The notes beneath the pieces were generated by a model. The model searched no databases. It was not told the origin of the DNA and saw only the letters and a program-made list of their open reading frames with translations. A DNA stretch of 64,000 bases, from NCBI RefSeq assembly GCF_022695515.1, contig NZ_JALDPT010000010.1, positions 62,001 through 126,000 on the forward strand, in the 5' to 3' direction. Origin of the DNA: Phenylobacterium aquaticum. GTDB taxonomy: Bacteria; Pseudomonadota; Alphaproteobacteria; Caulobacterales; Caulobacteraceae. The position numbers and the translations under genes were made by a program. Shown here piece by piece: positions 37,719 through 47,057 of the stretch. Position 1 is the stretch's first letter. The number at the start of each line of letters is the position of its first letter.

Positions 37719-38285
37719 TCAGGTCCGCTCGACCTTGGCCGCGGCTTCGTCGATGGCGGCGGCGATGGCGTCGATCTGGGCTTCGGTGACGTCGCCGCGT
37801 TGCATGCGGAGCGCCAGAGCCGTGCCGAGGTTCTGCATCGCGCGCTGCAGCTTGGGCCGGGCGCCGGAGGACTGGCTGCCGGCATCGTCCAGGCGGGCGA
37901 AGATGGCGTCCACGCCGGCGCGGTTCTTTTCCAGCGCCTCGCGGCCGGCCTCGGTGATCTCATAGGCCTTGCGGCCGCCCTCGACGCCCACCTGAGTGAC
38001 GAAGCCTTCGTCCTCCAGCAGCGAGAAGGTCGGGTAGATCACGCCGGGCGAGGGGCGGTAGGCGCCGCCGGTGCGTTCCTCCAGCTCCTTCATCACGTCA
38101 TAGCCGTGACGGGGCTTTTCGGAGACCAGCGCCAGGACCACGAAGCGAAGATCGCCGTGCTCCAGCAGGCGACCGATGCGGCCCTCAGGCCCCCGACCAT
38201 GGCGGCCGCGGATGTGGTCGCGCAGATGTCCGCCCCAGCCGTGACGGCTGTGATGTTCGTGGCGGTTCCAATGATGTCTATGCAT
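37719..38285 (-). CDS. PadR family transcriptional regulator with His-rich N terminus
   Basis: 188 residues. Residues 1-35 are dominated by His, Arg and Gly (MHRHHWNRHEHHSRHGWGGH). The PadR winged helix follows: LRFVVLALVSEKPRHGYDVMKELEE, then AYRPSPGVIYPTFSLLEDEGFV and GGRKAYEITEAG, and a C-terminal coiled dimerisation helix. The His cluster could bind a metal or a cofactor. AT-rich palindromes within 80 bases upstream suggest autoregulation. No target operon is adjacent. Confidence 0.92.
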   Translation of the reverse strand: MHRHHWNRHEHHSRHGWGGHLRDHIRGRHGRGPEGRIGRLLEHGDLRFVVLALVSEKPRHGYDVMKELEERTGGAYRPSPGVIYPTFSLLEDEGFVTQVGVEGGRKAYEITEAGREALEKNRAGVDAIFARLDDAGSQSSGARPKLQRAMQNLGTALALRMQRGDVTEAQIDAIAAAIDEAAAKVERT

Positions 38286-38299
38286 ATTTCGATCCTATT

Positions 38300-38364
38300 T
38301 CGATATGTCTGATTGCTAGATATATCGAGCCCTATCGGACCGCAAGTCGTTTTTAGATATATCT
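38300..38364 (-). promoter_or_regulatory. Candidate PadR operator(s)
   Basis: TCGATAT (38300-38306) and ATATCGA (38322-38328) form an inverted repeat, and AGATATATCT (38355-38364) is a second perfect palindrome. They lie 15 to 79 bases upstream of the PadR start, in a strikingly AT-rich patch of a GC-rich sequence. Binding is inferred. Confidence 0.5.
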
Positions 38365-38376
38365 GGAATAATCTTT

Positions 38377-38507
38377 CCTCCCCCATGTCGATGGGGGAGG
38401 GGGACCGCGCGCAGCGGGGTGGAGGGGGCGTGACTGGGCGCCGTGGAGGAGGCCGCCCCCTCCACCGGCTTCGCCGGTCCCCCTCCCCCGTCCAGCCGGG
38501 GGAGGAT
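38377..38507. repeat. Inverted pair of CCTCCCCC/GGTGGAGGGGG palindromes
   Basis: The left arm holds CCCCCATGTCGATGGGGGAGG and GCAGCGGGGTGGAGGGGGCG; the right arm is CGCCCCCTCCACCGGC then GGTCCCCCTCCCCC. It follows the oxyR stop and precedes the PadR promoter. Confidence 0.8.
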
Positions 38508-38509
38508 GG

Positions 38510-39406
38510 TCAGGCGTCCTGGAGGGTCTGGGCCAGCAGCCGGCCCTCCGCCCCGCGGCTGGAGCCGGCCCGCCAGGCGACGACGATCTCGCGGCTCGGA
38601 TGGTCGGCGCGCAGGGGGCGGACGGCGACGGGCGCCGCCTCGGTCAGGCCGGCGCGCACGGCCATGGCCGGCAAGAAGGTGACGCCGAGGCCCGAGCCCA
38701 CCATCTGCACCAGGGTCGGCAGGGAGGTGGCGGCGAAGGCCTCCTCGTCGCCGGTGGCCTTGGGCGGCTTCAGCCCGCAGGCGGCGAGCGCATGGTCGCG
38801 CAGGCAGTGGCCGTCCTCCAGCAGGATCAGGTCCTCGCCCTCCAGCTCCACGGGCAGGGATCCGCCGCCGGCCAGCAGCCGGTGATTGGCCGGAAGCGCC
38901 GCCAGCAGTTCGTCGTCGGAGACGTGGGCATGGGCGAGGCCCGACATGTCGAAGGGCAGAGCGATCAAGGCGGCGTCCAGCTGGCCGGCCTTGAGCGCCG
39001 CGATCAGGCGCTGGGTCAGGTCCTCGCGCAGGAAGAGCCGCAGCTTGGGGAAGCGGGCGCGCAGGATCGGCAGGGCCTTGGGCAGCAGGAAGGGGGCGAC
39101 CGTCGGGATGACGCCCAGGCGGAAGCGGCCGGTCAGGGGCTGGGCGGCGTTGCGCGCCGACTGCACCAGCTCCTCGGCCTCGTTGAGGATGACATTGGCG
39201 CGGGTGAGCGCGGCCTCGCCCACGGCGGTCAGGATGACGCCGGAGCGGGCCCGGTCGACCACCGGCGCGCCGAGCGTGCGCTCCAGTTCCTGGATGCCCG
39301 CCGACAGGGTCGGCTGGGTGACATGGGCGGCCTCAGCGGCGCGCCCGAACGACCCATGCTCGGCGAGGAGCTTGAGGTACTGCAGCTGGCGGATGGTGGG
39401 GAGCAT
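38510..39406 (-). CDS. oxyR: Hydrogen peroxide-responsive LysR-type regulator OxyR
   Basis: 298 residues from ATG 39406. The N-terminal helix-turn-helix (TIRQLQYLKLLAEHGSFGRAAEAA) is followed by the sensor domain with LEDGHCLRDHALAACG: Cys201 and Cys210, nine residues apart, match the redox pair Cys199/Cys208 of E. coli OxyR. The ATSLPTLVQMVGSGLGVTFLPA block supports the assignment. It senses peroxide by disulfide formation. It lies just downstream of ahpC-ahpF on the same strand, with an ATAG-N7-CTAT box 10 to 24 bases before its start. Confidence 0.95.
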   Translation of the reverse strand: MLPTIRQLQYLKLLAEHGSFGRAAEAAHVTQPTLSAGIQELERTLGAPVVDRARSGVILTAVGEAALTRANVILNEAEELVQSARNAAQPLTGRFRLGVIPTVAPFLLPKALPILRARFPKLRLFLREDLTQRLIAALKAGQLDAALIALPFDMSGLAHAHVSDDELLAALPANHRLLAGGGSLPVELEGEDLILLEDGHCLRDHALAACGLKPPKATGDEEAFAATSLPTLVQMVGSGLGVTFLPAMAVRAGLTEAAPVAVRPLRADHPSREIVVAWRAGSSRGAEGRLLAQTLQDA

Positions 39407-39415
39407 GGGTGGAAT

Positions 39416-39450
39416 ATAGGAATTATCTATCGCAGATTGAAGTGCGATAG
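39416..39450 (-). promoter_or_regulatory. Candidate OxyR box upstream of oxyR
   Basis: ATAG at 39416-39419 and CTAT at 39427-39430 are spaced by seven bases, as in the OxyR motif, and another ATAG lies at 39447-39450. The same ATAG-N7-CTAT module is upstream of ahpC. Its closeness to the start suits autorepression. Confidence 0.55.
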
Positions 39451-39474
39451 ATTGGCCGATCACTGCGCCCAAAA

Positions 39475-39594
39475 GCCCTCGCCCCGCATTGCGGGGAGAG
39501 GGTTGGGTGAGGGGCGATCCCCGACGTCAGGGAGAAGGCATTGGCCGAAAGAGCCCTCACCCTAACCCTCTCCCGCAGAGCGGGAGAGGGAACA
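39475..39594. repeat. Inverted pair of CCCTCTCC-type palindromes
   Basis: Units at 39475-39515 (GCCCCGCATTGCGGGG core) and 39553-39593 (CTCCCGCAGAGCGGGAG core) lie between the ahpF stop and the oxyR promoter. Confidence 0.8.
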
Positions 39595-39602
39595 CGCGGG
39601 GC

Positions 39603-41177
39603 CTAAGCCGCCTGCGCCTCGGCCTCGACTGGGGCGAGGCGGATCAGGTGGTCGAAGGCCGAGAGCGCGGCTTTCGCCCCGTCGCCGGCGGCGATGATGA
39701 TCTGCTTGAACGGCGTGGTGGTGGCGTCGCCGGCCGCGAACACGCCCTTGAGCGAGGTGGCGCCATGGGCGTCGACCTCGATCTCCCCGCGCGGCGACAG
39801 GGCCAGAGCCCCCTTCAGCCACTCGGTGTTGGGCACCAGGCCGATCTGGACGAAGATCCCCTCCAGCTCCAGCCCGTGCAGGGACTGGTCCGTGCGGTCC
39901 TGCCAGGTCAGGCCGATGACCTTCTCGCCGTCGCCCAGAACCTCGGTGGTCAGCGCCGAGGTCAGCACCGTGACGTTCTTCAGGCTGAACAGCTTGCGCT
40001 GCAGCACGGCGTCGGCCCGCAGCTGGCTGTCGAACTCGATCAGGGTGACGTGGGCGACGATGCCCGCCAGGTCGATGGCCGCCTCGACGCCGGAATTGCC
40101 GCCGCCGATCACCGCCACGCGCTTGCCCTTGTAGAGCGGGCCGTCGCAGTGCGGGCAATAGGCCACGCCCTTGTTGCGGTAGGTCTCCTCGCCGGGGACG
40201 CCCATCTGCCGCCAGCGGGCCCCGGGGGCCAGGATGACGGTCTTGGCCTTCAGGGTCGCGCCGCTCTCCAGCGCGATCTCGGTCAGGCCGCCCGATTGGG
40301 TCAGGCCCACCGCCTTCTGCAGGTTCATGACGTCGACATCATAGTCGCGGACATGGGCTTCCAGGCCGGAGACCAGCTTGGGGCCCTCGGTGTGCGGCAC
40401 GGAGATGAAGTTCTCAATGGCCATGGTGTCGAGCACCTGGCCGCCGAAGCGCTCGGCCGCCAGGCCGGTGGCGATGCCCTTGCGGGCCGCATAGACCGCC
40501 GCGGCCGCGCCGGCCGGGCCGCCGCCCACCACCAGCACGTCGAACACCGGCTTGGCGGCGATCTTCTCCGCCTCACGGGCGATCGCGCCGGTGTCGAGCT
40601 TGGCCAGGATCTGTTCGACGCTCATCCGGCCCTGGTCGAAGGTCTCGCCGTTCGCGAGCACTGTCGGCACGGCCATGACCTTGCGGGCCTCGACCTCGGC
40701 CTGGAACAGGGCGCCGTCGATGGCCGTGTGGCGGATGTTGGGATTGAGCACGCTCATCAGGTTCAGCGCCTGCACCACGTCGGGGCAGTTCTGGCAGGTC
40801 AGCGAGAAATAGGTCTCGAAGCTGAACGGGCCGGGCAGGGCCTTGATCTGGGCGATGACCTCGTCGGAGACGCGCGGCGGGTGGCCGCCGACCTGCAGCA
40901 GGGCCAGCACCAGGGAGGTGAATTCGTGACCCATGGGCAGGCCCGCGAAGACGATGCGCGGGGTCTCGCCGGGCAGGGTGATGCCGAAGCTCGGCGTGCG
41001 GGCGTCGTCGCCGTCGAGGCGGAGCGAGACCTTGTCGGAGACCGAGACGATGTCTTCCAGCAGGTCGCGCATCTCGGCCGACCTGGGCTGGGCGTCGAGG
41101 CTGGCGACCAGCTCCACCGGATGGCGGAGGTTCTCCAGATAGGTCTTGAGCTGGGACTTCAGGCTTGCGTCCAGCAT
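39603..41177 (-). CDS. ahpF: Alkyl hydroperoxide reductase subunit F
   Basis: 524 residues. The N-terminal domain with tandem thioredoxin folds carries CQNC (Cys128, Cys131); the thioredoxin reductase-like part carries [10 protein letters not shown] for FAD, YCPHC (Cys341, Cys344), [13 protein letters not shown] for NAD(P)H and the C-terminal [13 protein letters not shown]. It recycles AhpC with NADH. It lies 110 bases after ahpC and before oxyR. Confidence 0.96.
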   Translation of the reverse strand: MLDASLKSQLKTYLENLRHPVELVASLDAQPRSAEMRDLLEDIVSVSDKVSLRLDGDDARTPSFGITLPGETPRIVFAGLPMGHEFTSLVLALLQVGGHPPRVSDEVIAQIKALPGPFSFETYFSLTCQNCPDVVQALNLMSVLNPNIRHTAIDGALFQAEVEARKVMAVPTVLANGETFDQGRMSVEQILAKLDTGAIAREAEKIAAKPVFDVLVVGGGPAGAAAAVYAARKGIATGLAAERFGGQVLDTMAIENFISVPHTEGPKLVSGLEAHVRDYDVDVMNLQKAVGLTQSGGLTEIALESGATLKAKTVILAPGARWRQMGVPGEETYRNKGVAYCPHCDGPLYKGKRVAVIGGGNSGVEAAIDLAGIVAHVTLIEFDSQLRADAVLQRKLFSLKNVTVLTSALTTEVLGDGEKVIGLTWQDRTDQSLHGLELEGIFVQIGLVPNTEWLKGALALSPRGEIEVDAHGATSLKGVFAAGDATTTPFKQIIIAAGDGAKAALSAFDHLIRLAPVEAEAQAA

Positions 41178-41287
41178 GGCGGGCTCCTGCGCGACAGCGC
41201 GAATTGCGGAAATTCAAAGGGGGTGCGTCGCCGCCGCCCTGTCTGGGGGAGACGGGGGACGGGCGGCGGCGACGCGGGGCAGTTCGT

Positions 41288-41850
41288 TTAGATCTTGCCG
41301 ACCAGGTCGAGCGACGGGGCGAGGGTCTTCTCGCCTTCCTGCCACTTGGCGGGGCAGACTTCGCCCGGGTGCGAGGCCACGTACTGGGCGGCCTTCACCT
41401 TGCGCAGCAGTTCGAGCGCGTCACGGCCGATGCCGCCGGCGGTGATCTCGACGATCTGGATCTTGCCCTCGGGGTCGATCACGAAGGTGCCGCGATCGGC
41501 CAGGCCGGCTTCCTCGATGAGGACGTCGAAGTTGCGCGAGATCGTCGTCGTGGGGTCGCCGACCATCACGTACTGGATCTTCTTCACGGCTTCCGAAGTG
41601 TCGTGCCAGGCCTTGTGGGCGAAGTGGGTGTCGGTGGAGACCGAATAGATCTCGACGCCCAGCTTCTTGAACTCGGCGTAGTTATCGGCCAGGTCCTCGA
41701 GCTCGTCGGGCAGACGAAGGTGAAGTCGGCCGGGTAGAAGAACACCACCGACCACTTGCCCTTCAGGTCGGCGTCCGTGACGGTGATGAACTTGCCGTTC
41801 TGGAAGGCTTCGGCTTTGAACGGCTTGATTTCGGTATTGATAAGGGACAT
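41288..41850 (-). CDS. ahpC: Alkyl hydroperoxide reductase subunit C, apparent frameshift
   Basis: A typical 2-Cys peroxiredoxin of about 187 residues: [19 protein letters not shown] start, peroxidatic Cys47 in FTFVCPT, and the resolving cysteine in GEVCPAKW near the end. The frame breaks right after FVCPT: one frame runs into SSRTW, the next continues [20 protein letters not shown]. Adding one G at about 41703 (ACGAG to ACGGAG) restores the expected [11 protein letters not shown]. It detoxifies peroxides with AhpF. OxyR boxes lie upstream. Confidence 0.93.
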
Positions 41851-41941
41851 CGCGCTCTCAAGGTTGGCGTTTCGGGAGGAAACGAGAGCTGTCCTACACC
41901 GCGCCGCAGCATTGGTGAAATTGATAGTTTTTGGGATTGAG

Positions 41942-41956
41942 ATAGATTTTATCTAT
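41942..41956 (-). promoter_or_regulatory. Candidate OxyR box upstream of ahpC
   Basis: ATAG (41942-41945), seven bases, CTAT (41953-41956), with another ATAG at 41924-41927. It lies about 95 bases before the ahpC start in an AT-rich stretch. Confidence 0.55.
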
Positions 41957-41989
41957 CAACGTCGCGACGCCGCGCCATCCCCCACAGAT

Positions 41990-42099
41990 GTCATCCCGGA
42001 AAGCGCGCAGCGCTTGTCCGGGACCCATACGCGCAGGGCCTGCAGGTTGGATCGGTGACTATAGGTCCCGGTCTTCCCCTGCGGGGAAACCGGGATGAC
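41990..42099. repeat. Inverted pair of GTCATCCC-type palindromes
   Basis: The left unit (41990-42026) has GTCATCCCGG...TTGTCCGGGACCC; the right unit (42061-42099) has AGGTCCCGG...ACCGGGATGAC. They lie between the asd stop and the ahpC promoter. Confidence 0.75.
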
Positions 42100-42132
42100 A
42101 GGGGGAGGACGCGCGCCCTCCCCGCTGAGGCG

Positions 42133-43164
42133 CTAGGCCAGGGTCTTCTGGCCGATCAGGCCGCGCTCGTGCAGCAGCTGGGCGATCTGGACGGCGTTGA
42201 GCGCCGCGCCCTTGCGCAGATTGTCGGCCACGACCCACATGTTCAGCCCATGCTCGACGGTCGGGTCATTGCGGATGCGGCTGACGAAGACCGGGAACTC
42301 GCCCTGGGCCTCCTTCGGCGTCATGTAGCCCTTGTCGTGACGCTGATCGATGACCACCAGGCCGGGGCTGTCGCGGAGGAGGTCGCGGGCCTCGTCGGCG
42401 TCGAGGTGTTCGTGGAACTCGATGTTCACAGCCTCGGAGTGACCCACCATCACCGGCACCCGCACGCAGGTGACGGTCAGCTTGATGTCGGGATCGATCA
42501 TCTTGTGGGTTTCATTCCACATCTTGGCTTCTTCGTCGGTGTAGCCGTCGTCGTCGAAGGCGCCGATATAGGGGATCACATTGAAGGCGATCTGCTTGGG
42601 GAACTTCTTGGGTTCCGGCGCGCCGAGGACGAAGACGCCCTTGGTCTGGTCCCACAGCTCGTCCATGCCTTCCTTGCCGGCCCCGGAGACCGACTGATAG
42701 GTCGAGACCACCACCCGCTTGATGCGCGCGCGGTCATGCAGCGGCTTCAGGGCCACCACCAGCTGGGCGGTGGAGCAGTTGGGGTTGGCGATGATGTTCT
42801 TGCGGTCGGCCCACTCGACGTCGTCGGGATTCACCTCCGGCACGATCAGGGGGACGTCGGGGTCCATGCGCCAGGCCGAGGAGTTGTCGATCACGATCGG
42901 ACCGGCCTCGCCGATCTTGGCGGCCCACTGCTTGGAGAAGGCGCCCGAGACGCTCATCAGCACCAGGTCGACGGTGGAGAAGTCGAACTGCTCCACGTCC
43001 TGGCACTTGATGATCTTGTCGCCGAACGAGACCTCGACGCCGATCGACTTGCGGCTGGCGATGGCGTGGATCTTGTCGACGGGGAAATCGACTTCCTCGA
43101 GGATGTTCAACATCTCGCGGCCCACATTGCCTGTGGCGCCCACGATGGCGACGCGATAGCCCAT
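42133..43164 (-). CDS. asd: Aspartate-semialdehyde dehydrogenase (canonical)
   Basis: 343 residues. GATGNVG near the N terminus binds NADP, the catalytic cysteine lies in NPNCSTAQ, and STYQSVSGAGKEGMDEL, TCVRVPVMVGHSEA and the C-terminal KGAALNAVQIA complete the family pattern. It makes aspartate semialdehyde for lysine, threonine, methionine and diaminopimelate. It is the alphaproteobacterial type, unlike the paralogue at 591-1640. It is divergent from the thioesterase gene. Confidence 0.97.
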   Translation of the reverse strand: MGYRVAIVGATGNVGREMLNILEEVDFPVDKIHAIASRKSIGVEVSFGDKIIKCQDVEQFDFSTVDLVLMSVSGAFSKQWAAKIGEAGPIVIDNSSAWRMDPDVPLIVPEVNPDDVEWADRKNIIANPNCSTAQLVVALKPLHDRARIKRVVVSTYQSVSGAGKEGMDELWDQTKGVFVLGAPEPKKFPKQIAFNVIPYIGAFDDDGYTDEEAKMWNETHKMIDPDIKLTVTCVRVPVMVGHSEAVNIEFHEHLDADEARDLLRDSPGLVVIDQRHDKGYMTPKEAQGEFPVFVSRIRNDPTVEHGLNMWVVADNLRKGAALNAVQIAQLLHERGLIGQKTLA

Positions 43165-43258
43165 CGGGGTCTCTCCCTATGAAAAGCGGAGCGTCCCGTT
43201 ACGCCTAAGGGGCGGCGGGCGCAAGGCGAGGCCGCGGTTGACCAGCAAGGACAGGATG

Positions 43259-43645
43259 ATGGCGCAGGACACCGGAATGCCGTTCTCAAACCTGATGGGG
43301 GTCGAGATCACCGAGCGGGCCAAGGACCGGGTGGTCGGAAACCTGGTGGTGCGCGAGGACCTCTGCACGGCCGGCGGCATATTGCACGGCGGCGCCTTCA
43401 TGGCCTTCGCCGATGCGCTGGGCGCCATCGGCGGCTTCCTGAACCTGCCCCCCGGCGCGCGGACCACGACGCTGGAGTCCAAGACCAATTTCCTGGGCTC
43501 GGCCAAGGTCGGGACCACGGTGACCGGCGAAGCGACGCCTTTGCATATCGGCCGGCGCTCCAGCGTCTGGCAGACCAAGGTCACCAGCGCCGAGGGCAAG
43601 CTGCTGGCCCTGATCCTCCAGACCCAGATGACGGTGGAGCCTTAA
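43259..43645 (+). CDS. PaaI-type hotdog thioesterase
   Basis: 128 residues. The hotdog helix motif GGILHGGAFMAFADALG is the active-site segment of the PaaI/YbgC-like 4HBT family, and ESKTNFLGSAKVG follows in the strands. It hydrolyses an acyl-CoA of unknown identity. ATG 43259 has AAGGA seven bases upstream; ATG 43256 and TTG 43238 are alternatives. Its TAA overlaps the stop of the convergent EVE gene. Confidence 0.9.
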   Translation: MAQDTGMPFSNLMGVEITERAKDRVVGNLVVREDLCTAGGILHGGAFMAFADALGAIGGFLNLPPGARTTTLESKTNFLGSAKVGTTVTGEATPLHIGRRSSVWQTKVTSAEGKLLALILQTQMTVEP

Positions 43646-44061
43646 GTCTCCGACATCCTCAGGATCACGTCCCATTCCTCCGGCGTGATCGGGCAGACCG
43701 ACAGGCGGAACTGGCGGAACATGGCCATGCCGGCGAGCACCGGTTCGGCCTTCATGCGGGCGAGCGTCACCGGCGACTTCAGCGCCCGGACCGGGGCGAA
43801 CTCCACCGCCACGAAGCGGCCGGCCGGATCGCTGGGATCCAGGAAGGCCTCGCGCACCACCTTGGCGATCCCCACCACCGCCAGGCCGTCGACCGAGTGA
43901 TAGACGAAGGTCTCGTCGCCCAGCTTCATGGCCTTGAGATAGAGGGCGGCCTGGTTGTTGCGCACCCCGTCCCAGACCGTGCGGCCGTCGCGCACCAGGT
44001 CGTCGAAGCCGTATTTGGCGGGCTCGGACTTCACCAGCCAGTGCGACGGCGTCTGATCCAT
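43642..44061 (-). CDS. EVE domain protein (THYN1-like)
   Basis: 139 residues from ATG 44061, with AGGGA upstream. The EVE fold is recognised by HWLVKSEPAKYGFDDL, WDGVRNNQAALYLKAMKLGD and FVYHSV, ending MFRQFRLSVCPITPEEWD. EVE domains are related to PUA and YTH and bind modified bases in DNA or RNA. A role in RNA modification or defence cannot be told here, as no defence gene is near. Confidence 0.9.
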   Translation of the reverse strand: MDQTPSHWLVKSEPAKYGFDDLVRDGRTVWDGVRNNQAALYLKAMKLGDETFVYHSVDGLAVVGIAKVVREAFLDPSDPAGRFVAVEFAPVRALKSPVTLARMKAEPVLAGMAMFRQFRLSVCPITPEEWDVILRMSET

Positions 44062-44223
44062 GTGGGCGTCCCTCATCGACGACGCCGGGAAGCGCGCCGC
44101 GACCTCCAGTTTGGCGATCCGTCGGCCGCCTGCCAAGCGGGATGCGAACAGGGCGTGAACAAAAAGATTGGCGAAATCCCAGTTTTGAGTACCTTGGGTT
44201 GCGGGAGCGTGAGGGGGAACGGG

Positions 44224-47057
44224 GTGAAAAGGACCTGCGGACGGGGCGGCGCGACGACGCTGTTCCTGGGAGTCTTGCTGCTAGGCGCCCTGGTCGGCGC
44301 CGCGCCCGCTCAGGCTCAGTCCACGGCGGCGGCGGACCTGCCCCAGGACCCCGCCCTGCGCAGCGGGACCCTGGACAACGGTCTGCGCTATGCGGTGATC
44401 CGCAGCGCCGCGCCCAAGGGCTCGGTCTCCATCCGCTTCGCCGTCGATGTCGGCAGCTATGAGGAGGCCGAGAGCGAGCGCGGCCTCGCCCACTTCGTCG
44501 AGCACATGGCGTTCCGCGCCACCACCCACTTCGAGGAGGGCCGGCTGGAGCACGACCTGGCCGAGCTGGGCGTCGCGGCGGGCCGCGACCACAACGCCTT
44601 CACCCAGATGTTCTCCACCTTCTACCAGCTCGACCTGCCGGACGGGGACGCCGCCCGCCTGGGCCTCGCCTTCCGCTGGCTGCGGGACGTCGCCGACGGG
44701 GTGGTCTTCGCCCCTGAGGCGGTGGAGCGCGAACGGGGCGTGGTGCTGGCCGAGAAGGAGGCGCGCAACTCCAACGACCAGGTGGCCGAGGACGCGATCA
44801 CCCGGTTCCAGGGGCCGGAGCTGCGGTCGACGGCCCGGGCGCCGATCGGTCTGGAGGCCGTCCTGCGCCGGGCCTCGGCGGAGGATCTGCGCCGCTTCCA
44901 CGACCGCTGGTACCGCCCCGAACACGCCGTCGTCGCGATGGCCGGCGACCTGCCGGTCGAGGTGATGGAGGGCTGGATCAAGGGGGCCTTCGAGACCTGG
45001 AAGACGGCCGGACCGCTGCCGGCGCGGGCCTCGCGGGCCGCCCCCGATCCGCGGCGGGGCGTGGACGCCCTGACCCTTCCCGACGCCGGCTTGTCCGACC
45101 GCCTGGATGTCTGCCGGCTGAGGCCCGGCGGGCCGGTGGGCGCGCTCAGCCTGGCGGACCGGCGCGCCGCCGACCTGCAGGATCTGTGGGTCACCATCCT
45201 CAACGCCCGGCTGGCGGCCCGCGCCGATCACGACCCGACCCTTCTCGACGGCCAGGCGTCGATCTATGGCGCCGCGCGCGACGCGGCGGCCACCTGCCTG
45301 GAGATCGCGCCAAAGGGCCAGGCCTGGGCCGGGGCCCTGGCGGCCGCCGAGGCCGAATTCCGCCGGCTGCGCCAGGACGGTCCGACCGAGACGGAGCTGG
45401 AGGCGGCCCTGGAGGTTCGCCGCGCGACCCTGCGCGGCGGGATCTCCGTGGTCTCCACCGAGACCGCCAACGACCTGGCGGACGAGATCCTGCAGACCCT
45501 GCTGACCCGCGCGGTCTTCGTCGAACCCCGCCAGCTGCTGCGGGCCTACGGGGTGGAGATGGAGAACGTGACTCCGGAGGACGTCCGCCTGGCCGCCGTC
45601 CGCGACTGGGCCGGCTCCGGGCCGCTGATCGACGCCCAGGGCGAGGCGCCGCCGGCCCGCGCGGCCCTGATCGACGCCTGGCGTCAGGCCGAGGCGGCCC
45701 CGGCGCTGGCCGCCTTCCAGGATCCGCCGACCCCGACCTGGGCCTATGAGGATTTCGGCCGCGGCCGGGTCGGAAGCGCCGCGAGGCGAGCCCGGATTTC
45801 GTGCGCCTGACCTTCCAGAACGGGGTGGTGCTGAACTTCAAGACCACCACCTTCGCCAAGGATTCGGTGGAGGTGCGCATCGCCCTGGGGGCGGGACGGC
45901 GCGAGATCCCGCCCGGCGAGCTGTTCACGGCCCGGGTGGTCGCCGACCTGGTGCTGTTCGGCGGGCTCGGCAAGCAGTCCTATCGCGAGATCGACAACGC
46001 GCTCGCGCCCCTGGACTGGCCGTTCCAGTTCGAGGTCCAGGACAAGGCCTTCGAACTGTCGGCCTCGCCGCTCACCAGCAATCTGGAGACCCAGCTTGAG
46101 GTGATGGCCGCCTATGTCAGCGATCCCGGCTTCCGGCCGCAGATCGACGCCCGCATCCACGCCGCGGTCGACCAGGCCTATCGCGACTATCGGACAGATC
46201 CGTCGAGCCTCGTCTCGGCGGTCCCATTCGCCCTGCTGGCGCCCCGCGCCGGCCAGGTCCCGCCGCCCCGCGCCCAGTTCACGGCGCCGACCGCCGCCGA
46301 GGTCGCCCGGCTGTTCAAGGGGCCGCTGACCGAGGCGCCGCTGGAGGTCACCCTGGTGGGCGACGTGGACGAGAAGACCGCCACGGCCCTGGTCGCCCGC
46401 ACCTTCGGCGCCCTCCCGCCGCGCGCCGATCGCCCTCGGGCGCGGCCCGACATCGTCTTCCTGCGGTTCGGCGAAACCCCCGCGGCCCCCGTGCGCCTGA
46501 CCCACCAGGGACCGTCCGACCGGGCCATGGTCGGCCTGACCTGGCCCCTGTTCGTGGGCGGGGCGGACACCCGCCGCGAGGAAGCCGCCGTCGATCTCCT
46601 GGCCGACATCTTCTCCGACGCCCTGGTCCACGGGGCCCGCGACCGGCTGGGCAAGACCTATTCGCCCGAGGTCCACGCCTATGTCACCGACGGCGGCGAC
46701 CAGGGCGTGCTGGAGGCCCAGGTCGAGACCTATCCCGCCGATGTCGAGGCGGTGCGGGTCGAGGCCCTGGCCGTCGCCGCACGGCTTTCGCGCGGCGAGA
46801 TCACCGCCGCCGAGCTGGAGGCGGTCCGCCAGCCGCGGCTGAGCGGCATGGCCGAGCGTCGCCAGGCCAACGCCATCTGGGCGGCCTATCTGTCGGGCTC
46901 CAGTCGCCAGCCCCAGCATGTCCGCGACCTGAGCCAGAACCCGCAGCTGGTGGGCGCGATCGGCCTGGAGGAGGTGCGCGCCGCCGCCCGCCGCTGGCTC
47001 GGCCCAGCCCCCCTGCAGATCACCGTCCTGCCTGGTCCGGAGGAGACCGCCCGATGA
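44224..47057 (+). CDS. M16 family zinc metallopeptidase, exported, apparent frameshift
   Basis: About 944 residues when joined. GTG 44224, after a GGGGGAACGGG tract, starts a signal peptide (TLFLGVLLLGALVGAAPAQA). The zinc motif HFVEH is at residues 90-94, and Glu177/Glu179 in LAEKEARNSN are placed to give the third ligand. The C-terminal half has the inactive M16C lobe (LTFQNGVVLNFKTTTF, then GKTYSPEVHAYV). The frame breaks at about 45780: adding one C (GCGCCGCGAGG to GCGCCCGCGAGG) joins FGRGRVGSA to REASPDFVRLTF. It overlaps the next gene by an ATGA. Confidence 0.85.
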
